Notes: generated by a model not told the origin, from the sequence alone. A stretch of DNA of 6,590 bases from Clostridia bacterium (GCA_900769205.1 CAAGFS010000026.1:1-6590), one strand, 5' to 3'. Counted from the stretch's first letter, positions 1 to 5,470 are shown. Made by a program: numbers and translations.

Positions 1-1242
1 AGTCGCATATCCATTGTGGAAAACACTCCCGGCGTCACGCGCGACAGGGTATATGCCGATTGCGAGTGGTGCGGGCGCGCGTTTACGCTCATCGACACGG
101 GGGGACTTGAACTGAAAAGCGAAGACGTGATGTGGAACCATATCCGCACGCAAGTTGAAATTGCAGTGGATACGGCGGACGCAATTTTGTACGTCGTGGA
201 CGGAAAGACCGGACTTACCACGGACGACAATCTCGTGTGTTCGTTTTTGAGAAAGTCGAAACTTCCCGTCGTGCTTGCCGTCAACAAGATTGACAACAAC
301 GATATGAGCAACGTGTACGATTTCTACGCGCTTGGCTTCGGCGAACCGCACGCGGTGAGCGCGGAGCAGGGCAAAGGACTCGGCGATTTGCTTGACGCGA
401 TTATGGAAGTGATACCCGAGCATCCCGTCGAGGACGATTCCGAACGCATCAAAATCGCGATAGTTGGCAAGCCGAATGCGGGAAAAAGCTCAATTGCCAA
501 CAGGCTTTTGGGATACGACCGTAGCATAGTCAGCGACATTGCGGGCACGACGCGCGACGCGATTGACACCGAACTCAACGTGGGCGACGACAAATATCTC
601 ATCATCGACACCGCGGGTATGCGCAAAAAGAAAGTGGTGAACGAAGACCTTGAAAGATATTCCGTCATGCGCTCTCTCCTTGCGGTGCGCAGAGCGGACG
701 TGGTGCTTATCGTGTGCGACGCAAACGAAGGGCTTACGGAGCAGGACGTCAAAATCGCAGGATTCGTGCACGAAGAAGGCAAACCGTCGATAATCGTGAT
801 GAACAAGTGGGATCTCGTGGACAAAAACACCCACACCATATACGAGTTTGAAAAGAAGCTCAAAGAAGATTTGAAGTATATGGACTATTTCAAATCGGTG
901 TATATCTCCGCGCTCAGCGGAAAACGCCTTGACAATCTCCTTCCCCTTTGCAAAGAAGTGGTTGCCAACTCCCAAAAGCGCATTCCGACGGGGCTTTTGA
1001 ACGAGGTTGTCGGCGACGCCATCCGCATAAGCGAACCGCCGTCCTATCTTGGCAAAAAACTCAAAATATTCTACGTCACGCAAGTGAGCGTCGCACCGCC
1101 CACTTTCGTGCTGAAAGTCAACGATACGGCGATTATGCATTTCAGCTACAAGCGGTATCTTGAAAACGCAATACGCAAGAGTTTCGATTTTTCTGGCACG
1201 CCCATACGCCTTCTCGTGCGCCAGAACGGCGGGGAAGAATAA
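1..1242 (+). CDS. der: Ribosome-assembly GTPase Der (EngA), 5'-truncated
   Basis: Der is a double-GTPase that binds the ribosome and helps mature the 50S subunit in the cytoplasm. The frame is open from base 1 (first residues SRISIV), so the gene begins outside the window. About 28 N-terminal residues, including the first P-loop, are missing compared with the usual ~440. The GTG at 16 is an internal valine codon, not the start. Numbering from base 1, the fragment shows switch motif TPGVTRDR (9-16), DTGG (32-35) and NKID (95-98) of G-domain 1. G-domain 2 follows with GKPNAGKSS (156-164), GTTRD (182-186), DTAG (203-206) and NKWD (268-271). The C-terminal KH-like domain has the family-typical stretch around MHFSYKRYLENAIR, ending GTPIRLLVRQ. 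All G motifs present are intact. It is the first of three co-oriented genes. Identification is by motif order and family-typical sequence; very sure. Confidence 0.97.
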   Translation, partial: SRISIVENTPGVTRDRVYADCEWCGRAFTLIDTGGLELKSEDVMWNHIRTQVEIAVDTADAILYVVDGKTGLTTDDNLVCSFLRKSKLPVVLAVNKIDNNDMSNVYDFYALGFGEPHAVSAEQGKGLGDLLDAIMEVIPEHPVEDDSERIKIAIVGKPNAGKSSIANRLLGYDRSIVSDIAGTTRDAIDTELNVGDDKYLIIDTAGMRKKKVVNEDLERYSVMRSLLAVRRADVVLIVCDANEGLTEQDVKIAGFVHEEGKPSIIVMNKWDLVDKNTHTIYEFEKKLKEDLKYMDYFKSVYISALSGKRLDNLLPLCKEVVANSQKRIPTGLLNEVVGDAIRISEPPSYLGKKLKIFYVTQVSVAPPTFVLKVNDTAIMHFSYKRYLENAIRKSFDFSGTPIRLLVRQNGGEE

Positions 1243-1268
1243 GGCGACAATCTATGATAAACGACTTG

Positions 1269-1319
1269 TCCGACGATGTGTGCGGTCGGAAATTGCACTT
1301 TTGTGCGCACGCGTGCAAT
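1269..1319 (+). promoter_or_regulatory. Two inverted repeats between der and the aminotransferase gene
   Basis: The 99-base gap 1243-1341 holds two dyads. The first is TCCGAC (1269-1274) with GTCGGA (1285-1290), loop 10. The second is ATTGCAC (1292-1298) with GTGCAAT (1313-1319), whose 14-base interior contains the perfect palindrome GTGCGCAC (1303-1310). The first could be a weak terminator for der, but the T-run after it is poor. The second lies just upstream of the aminotransferase Shine-Dalgarno and could be an operator or an mRNA leader structure. I see no convincing -35/-10 pair here, so transcription may simply continue from der. Function is inferred; the symmetry itself is directly visible. 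Confidence 0.35.
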
Positions 1320-1341
1320 ATGATGTAAAAGCGGAGTTTGT

Positions 1342-2610
1342 ATGAACTATAAAGATAAAGACCATAGTCAACTTGAAAAAGAGCTCGAAGCCGAGCGCAA
1401 AACGTACCGAAAACTCGCAAAGAAAGACGTGAGCGTGGATATGACGCGCGGACGTCCGTGCAAAGAGCAGTTGCAGATTGCGATGCCTATGCTTGAAAAC
1501 GCGGCAAAATGCGATTTCGGAATGAGCGGTATCGACGCGCGCAACTACGGCGAGCCTGCGGGACTCAAACAGGCGCGCGACCTTTTCGGCAACCTTCTCG
1601 GCGTAAAAGGAGAAGACGTCATCGTGTGCGACGGCTCGTCGCTGGATATAATGTACAACGTTGTGCAGTTTGCAATGCAATTCGGCATACTCGGCTCGAC
1701 GCCCTGGAACAAACTTGACAAAGTCAAGTTCATTTGTCCTTCTCCCGGCTACGACCGCCATTTTTCGATTTGTCAGAACTTCGGCATAGATATGATAAGC
1801 GTGCCTATGCTTGCGGACGGTCCGGATATGGACCTTGTGGAAACTCTCGTCAAAGACGACGAGAGCGTCAAGGGGATATGGTGCGTGCCGAAATACTCCA
1901 ACCCGACGGGCATAACGTTTTCGGACAAAGTCGTCGAGCGTATGGCAAATCTCAAACCCGCCGCAAAAGACTTCCGCGTGTATTGGGACAACGCCTATTG
2001 CGTGCACGCGCTGTATGATGACGACGTCAGGCTGAAAAATATTTTCGACCTTGCCAAAAAGGCGGGCAATCAGGATATGGTGTACGCCTTTACGTCAACG
2101 GCAAAAATCACGTTTGCGGGGAGCGGAGTTTCGGCGTTTGCTTCTTCGCAAAACAACGTGCAGGATATGCTCAAACGCTTGTTTTTCAAAAAAATAAGCC
2201 CGAACAGAGTCAACCAGGCTATGCACGTCGAGTTTTTGAAAGACGTTGACAACGTCAAAGAGATAATGAAAAAACACGCCGATATTTTACGCCCAAAGTT
2301 CGAGCTTTTCGACGAGAAGATGACCAAGGAGTTCGGCGACGAGCAGGACGTGGTATGGACGAAACCGCGTGGGGGATATTTTATATCCCTTGACGTCGAG
2401 CATTGTGCAAAACGAGTCGTGCAACTTGCACTCGACGCGGGAGTCAGGTTTACCGCCGCGGGTTCGACGTATCCCTACGGCATAGACGACAACGATTCCA
2501 ACGTGCGCATCGCGCCCAGCGTGCCGTCTTTGGACGAGTTGGACTATGCAATCGACGTGCTTGTGTCGAGCATAAAAATCGCGCTTTTGGAAAAATATCT
2601 CAAAGCGTAA
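1342..2610 (+). CDS. PLP-dependent aminotransferase, class Ic aspartate aminotransferase-like
   Basis: Predicted fold-type I pyridoxal-phosphate aminotransferase of 422 residues. It resembles the MocR-related/AspT group (PF12897 type, aspartate aminotransferases as described in Corynebacterium) more than classical AspC. The likely reaction is reversible transfer of the amino group between aspartate and 2-oxoglutarate in the cytoplasm. Visible signature residues are MTRGRP near residues 34-39, an SxD-type turn GSSLD (98-102), NPTG (187-190), DNAY (216-219, Asp216 expected to hold the PLP ring nitrogen) and TSTAKITFAGSG (251-262, Lys255 the likely Schiff-base lysine). VRIAPS (388-393) includes Arg389, expected to bind the substrate carboxylate. 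The start ATG follows GCGGAG (1331-1336) by 5 bases. The length fits the family. It lies between der and spoIVA, where gpsA/plsY are commonly found. An intrinsic terminator follows. Fold assignment is secure; substrate specificity is inferred, and alanine or aromatic substrates remain possible. Confidence 0.9.
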   Translation: MNYKDKDHSQLEKELEAERKTYRKLAKKDVSVDMTRGRPCKEQLQIAMPMLENAAKCDFGMSGIDARNYGEPAGLKQARDLFGNLLGVKGEDVIVCDGSSLDIMYNVVQFAMQFGILGSTPWNKLDKVKFICPSPGYDRHFSICQNFGIDMISVPMLADGPDMDLVETLVKDDESVKGIWCVPKYSNPTGITFSDKVVERMANLKPAAKDFRVYWDNAYCVHALYDDDVRLKNIFDLAKKAGNQDMVYAFTSTAKITFAGSGVSAFASSQNNVQDMLKRLFFKKISPNRVNQAMHVEFLKDVDNVKEIMKKHADILRPKFELFDEKMTKEFGDEQDVVWTKPRGGYFISLDVEHCAKRVVQLALDAGVRFTAAGSTYPYGIDDNDSNVRIAPSVPSLDELDYAIDVLVSSIKIALLEKYLKA

Positions 2611-2643
2611 ACCTTATATACGCCGATTGTTTTGCAATATATC

Positions 2644-2679
2644 AGCGTTTCGAGCACTCGAAAGAGCGCTCTTTTTTTT
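2644..2679 (+). terminator. Intrinsic terminator after the aminotransferase gene
   Basis: AGCG (2644-2647) plus TTTCGAG (2648-2654) pair with CTCGAAA (2657-2663) and CGCT (2667-2670), leaving a three-base bulge. Eight consecutive T (2672-2679) follow. An overlapping palindrome, AAAGAGCGCTCTTT (2661-2674), offers an alternative stem ending in the same T-run. It lies 34 bases after the aminotransferase stop and separates that gene from spoIVA. Confidence 0.82.
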
Positions 2680-2708
2680 GCATTGCTTGAGTTTTTTTGC
2701 GCGATTTA

Positions 2709-2737
2709 GAATATCCGAGGGCGGTGCGTCATAGATT
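2709..2737 (+). promoter_or_regulatory. Sigma-E-type sporulation promoter of spoIVA
   Basis: GAATATC (2709-2715) matches the mother-cell sigma-E -35 pattern (KMATATT type). CATAGATT (2730-2737) matches the -10 pattern CATACAHT at 7 of 8 positions. The spacer is 14 bases, the usual sigma-E spacing. Transcription would begin near 2744, about 19 bases before the spoIVA ATG, just ahead of GGAGGAG (2753-2759). In Bacillus subtilis spoIVA is a sigma-E gene, which supports the call. Sigma-K recognises a similar -10, so that cannot be excluded from sequence alone. Confidence 0.75.
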
Positions 2738-2762
2738 GTAGCAAACCAAATCGGAGGAGTAT

Positions 2763-4241
2763 ATGGACAAATTTGACCTTTATCGAGATATAGCGTCACG
2801 CACGGGCGGTGACGTTTACGTGGGAGTAGTCGGGCCCGTGCGCACGGGCAAATCCACGCTCATCAAGCAAGTGATGCAACAGTTTGTCGTGGACGGCATC
2901 GTCAATCCCGACGAAAAAAGTCGAGCGATTGACGAGATCCCGCAATCGGCGGACGGAAAAACCATCATGACGACTCAACCGCGTTTCGTGCCCAACGAAG
3001 CCGTCAGAGTGACGGTGGGGGACAACGTTTCTCTCAACATGCGATTGATCGATTGCGTGGGCTATCTCGTGGACGGCGCGCTCGGCGCGGAAGAAGACGG
3101 CAAGGAGCGCATGGTGTCAACGCCGTGGTCGGAGCAGGATATGCCCTTTTCAAAGGCGGCGGAAATCGGCACGCAAAAGGTCATCAAGGAACACAGCACC
3201 ATTGCGCTTGCGGTCACGACGGACGGAAGTTTCGGCAATATTCCGCGCGGCGATTTCGTCCATGCCGAGGAACGCGTGATAAGAGAGCTTAAAGAGTGTG
3301 GCAAACCTTTTGCAATCGTGCTCAACGTTGCCGACGAAAACGCCGACGGCGCGTTGCAACTCAAAGACGAATTGCAAAACAAATACGACGCTCCCGTCGT
3401 CGTCAAAAACGCGCTCGCTATGGACGAAGACGACATCAGCGAGATTCTCGAAACGGTCTTGCTCGAATTCGGAGTCAAAACCATAGATTTTCAACTTCCG
3501 CGCTGGGTGCAGGCTCTGCCGATAGACAGCGACGTCGTGCAAGAGCTTATCGACGGAGTCAGGAATATGTCGGGCGACGTGGACAAGATGAAAGACTACG
3601 ACAAAATCGACGCGTATTTTGAAAACGCAAGCCTTTGGCAAACGCCATCTTCCATCAATCTCGACGCGGGCAAAGGCAAGGTTAAGGTTGATATGGACGT
3701 CAAACGCGGCGTGTTCTTCGACGTGGCAAGCAAAGAGTGCGGCGTTGACGTCACGGACGAGTACGATATGCTCGTCAACATGAAAGAGCTTTGCCACAAC
3801 AAGCAAAAAATCGAAAAATTGAGCAACGCGCTCGAACAAGTGGACACGCTCGGCTACGGAATCGTCGCTCCGACTATGGACGAAATCGAACTCAAAGAGC
3901 CGGAAATCCTGCGTCAGGGCGGTCAATACGGCGTGCGACTCAAAGCAAACGCCCCGTCCTTGCACATTATGAAAGTGGACGTCGAAACCGAAGTCAGCCC
4001 CATCGTCGGCAGTGAAGAACAAAGCAAGGACCTTGTCGAAGGCATGATGAGCGATTTTGAAAACGACAAGCAGGCCATCTGGAACACCAATATCTTTGGG
4101 CGCTCGTTGAGCACGCTCGTTGCGAACGGCATACAGAACAAACTTCAAGCCGTTCCCAACGACGCCGAACAGAAACTGCGCAAAACTCTCGGCAGAATCG
4201 TCAACGAAGGCAAAGGCGGAGTGATTTGCATCTTGCTTTAA
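2763..4241 (+). CDS. spoIVA: Stage IV sporulation protein A, spore-coat basement ATPase
   Basis: SpoIVA is made in the mother cell. It is anchored to the outer forespore membrane by SpoVM and polymerises with ATP hydrolysis into the basement layer on which the spore coat is built; it is also needed for cortex formation. The 492-residue length equals the B. subtilis protein. The N-terminal TRAFAC-type ATPase domain carries Walker A GPVRTGKS (24-31, Lys30), the sensor threonines Thr70-Thr71 (in TIMTTQPRF), and the Walker B-like LIDCVG with Asp97. These are at the same positions as the known B. subtilis catalytic residues. A long middle domain follows, and the highly conserved C-terminal tail ends NEGKGGVICILL. 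ATG follows GGAGG (2753-2757) by 5 bases. It is transcribed alone, between a sigma-E-type promoter and a terminator at 4278-4319. Nothing essential is missing. This gene marks the organism as a likely endospore former. Confidence 0.98.
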   Translation: MDKFDLYRDIASRTGGDVYVGVVGPVRTGKSTLIKQVMQQFVVDGIVNPDEKSRAIDEIPQSADGKTIMTTQPRFVPNEAVRVTVGDNVSLNMRLIDCVGYLVDGALGAEEDGKERMVSTPWSEQDMPFSKAAEIGTQKVIKEHSTIALAVTTDGSFGNIPRGDFVHAEERVIRELKECGKPFAIVLNVADENADGALQLKDELQNKYDAPVVVKNALAMDEDDISEILETVLLEFGVKTIDFQLPRWVQALPIDSDVVQELIDGVRNMSGDVDKMKDYDKIDAYFENASLWQTPSSINLDAGKGKVKVDMDVKRGVFFDVASKECGVDVTDEYDMLVNMKELCHNKQKIEKLSNALEQVDTLGYGIVAPTMDEIELKEPEILRQGGQYGVRLKANAPSLHIMKVDVETEVSPIVGSEEQSKDLVEGMMSDFENDKQAIWNTNIFGRSLSTLVANGIQNKLQAVPNDAEQKLRKTLGRIVNEGKGGVICILL

Positions 4242-4277
4242 CCAAAACAGCGTTTCAGCTGACCGTTTGTAAAGAAT

Positions 4278-4319
4278 AAAGCGTGCGTATTGCGTATTGC
4301 AACGCGCGTTTTATTTTTT
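4278..4319 (+). terminator. Intrinsic terminator of spoIVA
   Basis: AAAGCGTGCGT (4278-4288) pairs with ACGCGCGTTTT (4302-4312) over 11 positions, two of them G-U, with a 13-base loop. A T-rich tract continues to 4319 with a single A at 4313. It begins 37 bases after the spoIVA stop. Confidence 0.88.
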
Positions 4320-4330
4320 GGCAACCGATT

Positions 4331-4365
4331 TTTTGCAAAAGTCTTGCAAAATCAAGCGTACGCTT
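4331..4365. repeat. Two short inverted repeats downstream of spoIVA
   Basis: TTTTGCAA (4331-4338) and TTGCAAAA (4344-4351) form an 8-bp stem with a 5-base loop. The 12-base palindrome AAGCGTACGCTT (4354-4365) follows immediately and abuts repeat copy A1. No gene is visible in this stretch. The dyads mark the left border of the repeat-rich island; their function is unknown. Confidence 0.5.
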
Positions 4366-4366
4366 C

Positions 4367-4427
4367 GTTGCGTGCAAAATCCGTGATTTGCACACAAGTT
4401 TAAGCTCGGGAAACGCAAAAAAAAGCA
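4367..4427. repeat. Direct repeat copy A1 (~61 bp)
   Basis: This 61-base block recurs at 5201-5262 in the same orientation with three substitutions and one extra A in the A-run. It starts with a long imperfect dyad (TTGCGTGCAA against TTGCACACAA, one mismatch), continues with AAGCTCGGGAAACGC, and ends in an A8 run that is the T-tract of the minus-strand terminator of the four-helix-bundle gene. It is noncoding as far as I can see. Confidence 0.85.
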
Positions 4428-4441
4428 CGGAAAATCCGTGC
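4417..4441 (-). terminator. Intrinsic terminator of the four-helix-bundle gene
   Basis: Read on the minus strand, a 7-bp hairpin (plus-strand bases GCACGGA-AAA-TCCGTGC, 4425-4441) is followed by eight T (complement of A 4417-4424). It lies about 50 bases past the stop of the minus-strand gene at 4492, which it should terminate. Confidence 0.82.
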
Positions 4442-4491
4442 TTCGTTGTGTGTGCAACTTGATTTGTTAAATGCTTTTGACTACTACAGAA

Positions 4492-4830
4492 TCACTCTTT
4501 TAGCGTTTTACAACTTGCAATCAACATTCGTCTGATTCGACCGCAAAGATTACGATAGTCTTTAAAGATTTCTTCATTTATGGCATTTGTATTGAATAGC
4601 AACTTTAACCATCCTTCTGTTTCGCTACATTCTTTGAGGGCAATTTCAAATTTGGAAACCATATCGCATTTACTTTGTCCGTAATTTGCTTCGCGAATAT
4701 TTGCGTAAATACTACTTGAGCTTTTACGAATTTGAAACAGGGTGTTCGACGGTGCTTTTATGCTTTGACAAAGTAATTCTATACTGGTTACAAGTTGTTC
4801 AGAATATATGAGCAAATAATTCTTTGGCAT
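4492..4830 (-). CDS. Four-helix-bundle protein, 23S rRNA intervening-sequence protein (S23/IVP) family
   Basis: A 112-residue protein with the hallmark of the S23/IVP family (TIGR02436/PF05635). Visible are the helix-helix motif QIRKSSSSIYANIREA (33-48) and the conserved FEIALKECSETEGWLKLL (61-78). The fold is a four-helix bundle that forms rings in solved relatives. The molecular function is not established: members occur in 23S rRNA intervening sequences, and the related Avd protein is an RNA-binding partner in diversity-generating retroelements. The ATG at 4830 was chosen because AAAAAGGGTGAT lies just upstream on the minus strand and a promoter precedes it. A longer reading frame to 5211 would run through the hairpin array and is rejected. 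The gene is clearly more AT-rich than der and spoIVA, suggesting transfer. No 23S rRNA sequence or reverse transcriptase is nearby; its partner here is the hairpin array behind its promoter. Family sure, role unknown. Confidence 0.92.
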   Translation of the reverse strand: MPKNYLLIYSEQLVTSIELLCQSIKAPSNTLFQIRKSSSSIYANIREANYGQSKCDMVSKFEIALKECSETEGWLKLLFNTNAINEEIFKDYRNLCGRIRRMLIASCKTLKE

Positions 4831-4849
4831 AATATCACCCTTTTTATAC

Positions 4850-4878
4850 ACTATACCACAAACACTATCCAAAATCAA
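4850..4878 (-). promoter_or_regulatory. Promoter of the four-helix-bundle gene
   Basis: On the minus strand TTGATT (4878-4873) and TATAGT (4855-4850) are separated by exactly 17 bases, a good housekeeping-type promoter. Transcription should start near 4843, about 13 bases before the start codon, with the Shine-Dalgarno AAAAAGGG inside that leader. The -35 box overlaps the first hairpin of the array (CAAGG, 4876-4880), so the array begins exactly where the promoter ends. Confidence 0.72.
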
Positions 4879-5052
4879 GGAGAAAGCCTTGTATATCATC
4901 CACTCAAAGAGTGGCATATCATCAAGGCGCAAGCCTTGCATATCATCAAGTCGCAGAGAAATGCACGCTGATGCGTGATGATATACAGCCCATAGGGCTG
5001 ATGATATACGCCGCACTTTGTGCGGCGATGATATACCAAGTCTGCGACTTGG
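4876..5052. repeat. Array of short hairpins joined by a 10-base linker that flips orientation mid-array
   Basis: Seven stem-loops are separated by six linkers. Left half: CAAGG/CCTTG (4876-4891), CCACTC-AAA-GAGTGG (4900-4914), CAAGGC-GCAA-GCCTTG (4923-4938), with linkers GTATATCATC (4891-4900), GCATATCATC (4914-4923) and GCATATCATC (4938-4947). Right half: CACGC-TGAT-GCGTG (4964-4977), CAGCCC-ATA-GGGCTG (4986-5000), CGCCGCAC-TTT-GTGCGGCG (5009-5027), CCAAGTC-TGC-GACTTGG (5036-5052), with the reverse-complement linker GATGATATAC at 4977-4986, 5000-5009 and 5027-5036. Linkers are constant while stems differ in sequence but are always self-complementary, so structure rather than sequence appears to be kept. 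The terminal C and G of neighbouring linkers close most stems. Left and right linkers are mutually complementary, so the whole block could also fold into one cruciform-like unit. No coding frame is convincing. Function is unknown. Confidence 0.8.
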
Positions 5053-5055
5053 ATA

Positions 5056-5088
5056 AAAAAAGTCGTATCCTATCGATACGACTTTTTT
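5056..5088. terminator. Strong bidirectional intrinsic terminator closing the hairpin array
   Basis: A perfect 14-bp stem (5056-5069 with 5075-5088), loop CTATC, has six A on the left and six T on the right. It can therefore stop transcription in either direction. On the plus strand it would end a transcript running through the hairpin array. On the minus strand it follows directly after the displaced tRNA-Leu 3' fragment and may be that tRNA copy's original terminator. Confidence 0.9.
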
Positions 5089-5108
5089 GGTGCGGTCACC
5101 GAGACTTG
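5087..5108 (-). pseudogene. Displaced 3' fragment of tRNA-Leu
   Basis: These 22 bases are identical to 5284-5305, the 3' end of the intact tRNA-Leu (CCA tail, 3' acceptor strand and part of the T arm, on the minus strand). The match stops abruptly at 5108 inside the T loop. No tRNA 5' portion precedes it, so it cannot make a tRNA. Such duplicated tRNA 3' ends are typical of attachment sites left when an element inserts at a tRNA gene; a partial tandem duplication is the alternative. Confidence 0.8.
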
Positions 5109-5203
5109 TAGCGAACGTGAGAGCGTAATAGCGAAGCGAACGAGCTTGCTCGGAAAGCGGAGCGTCAGTCGGACGGACCGTCCGAACAATGCTTTGCATT
5201 GTT
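5109..5203. repeat. GC-rich hairpin cluster between tRNA fragment and repeat A2
   Basis: This noncoding stretch contains a run of GCGAA/GCGGA-like words and three stem-loops: CGAGC-TT-GCTCG (5141-5152), TCGGACG-GAC-CGTCCGA (5169-5185) and AACAATGC-TTT-GCATTGTT (5185-5203). The last leads directly into repeat A2. Both strands are open over parts of it, but the frames overlap repeats and the tRNA and show no protein-like features. It is probably the interior of a small repeat element. Confidence 0.6.
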
Positions 5204-5262
5204 GCGTGCAAAATCTGTGATTTGCACGCAAGTTCAAGCTCGGGAAACGCAAAAAAAAAGCA
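5201..5262. repeat. Direct repeat copy A2 (~62 bp)
   Basis: Second copy of the block at 4367-4427, 834 bases away, same orientation, three substitutions and one extra A. Here the dyad is perfect: TTGCGTGCAA (5202-5211) pairs with TTGCACGCAA (5222-5231), extended by ATC/GAT around a bulged A. The copy ends in nine A, which form the T-tract of the tRNA-Leu terminator. Thus both copies sit directly behind a minus-strand terminator. Confidence 0.85.
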
Positions 5263-5277
5263 GACCGTTTGGTCTGC
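5251..5277 (-). terminator. Intrinsic terminator of tRNA-Leu
   Basis: On the minus strand, 7 bases after the CCA end of tRNA-Leu, a 7-bp hairpin with a four-base loop (plus-strand GCAGACC-GTTT-GGTCTGC, 5260-5277) is followed by nine T (complement of A 5251-5259). It shows the tRNA is a single-gene transcription unit. Confidence 0.9.
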
Positions 5278-5284
5278 ATTTTAT

Positions 5285-5368
5285 TGGTGCGGTCACCGAG
5301 ACTTGAACTCGGACGGTGTAACCATACGCCCCTCAAACGTACGCGTCTGCCTATTCCGCCATGACCGC
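5285..5368 (-). tRNA. tRNA-Leu, anticodon GAG
   Basis: The minus strand folds as a class II tRNA of 84 bases with encoded CCA. The acceptor stem GCGGTCA/TGACCGC is perfect (5368-5362 with 5295-5289). The D arm has the leucine-type GGC in its loop. The anticodon stem TACGT/GCGTA holds the loop TTGAGGG with anticodon GAG, reading CUC/CUU codons. The extra arm has a GGT/ACC stem, and the T stem is CCGAG/CTCGG with loop TTCAAGT. Discriminator A fits leucine identity. It is preceded by a perfect promoter and followed by its own terminator. Its 3' end is duplicated at 5087-5108. Confidence 0.97.
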
Positions 5369-5380
5369 TTAACATTTGCT

Positions 5381-5409
5381 ATTATATGATTAAACCCGTT
5401 TGTTGTCAA
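5381..5409 (-). promoter_or_regulatory. Perfect consensus housekeeping promoter of tRNA-Leu
   Basis: On the minus strand TTGACA (5409-5404), a 17-base spacer and TATAAT (5386-5381) match the sigma-A consensus at all twelve positions. The start would fall near 5374, giving a leader of only about six bases before the mature tRNA 5' end at 5368. Confidence 0.93.
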
Positions 5410-5470
5410 GGAGTTTTGCAATCAAAAAATCTCAAAAGACAATTTTTTTTCTATATTCATATATTTGAGT

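Noticed and set aside
490..1140. Long minus-strand open frame inside der
   Set aside because: It is the antisense shadow of a strongly conserved gene; same for frames at 1252-2007 in the aminotransferase and 3150-4148 in spoIVA.
1293..1321. Promoter for the aminotransferase (TTGCAC with CAATAT, 17-base spacing)
   Set aside because: Only 3 of 6 matches in each box; the visible symmetry is better described as inverted repeats.
4492..4830. Avd accessory gene of a diversity-generating retroelement
   Set aside because: No reverse transcriptase, template repeat or variable repeat is seen in the window; only the four-helix-bundle fold is shared.
4876..5052. CRISPR array
   Set aside because: The repeats are only about 10 bases, the intervening sequences are self-complementary hairpins of 13-19 bases, the orientation flips, and no cas gene is present.
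4831..5211. N-terminal extension of the four-helix-bundle protein to 239 residues
   Set aside because: The extension reads through the promoter, the hairpin array, the terminator and the tRNA fragment; the ATG at 4830 has its own promoter and Shine-Dalgarno and matches the family's normal length.
4242..5284. 23S rRNA intervening sequence
   Set aside because: No rRNA sequence flanks the gene; the neighbours are spoIVA and tRNA-Leu.
5070..5389. Open frames on both strands overlapping tRNA-Leu and repeat A2
   Set aside because: They lie across a tRNA, its promoter, its terminator and repeats, with no ribosome binding site or protein-like composition.
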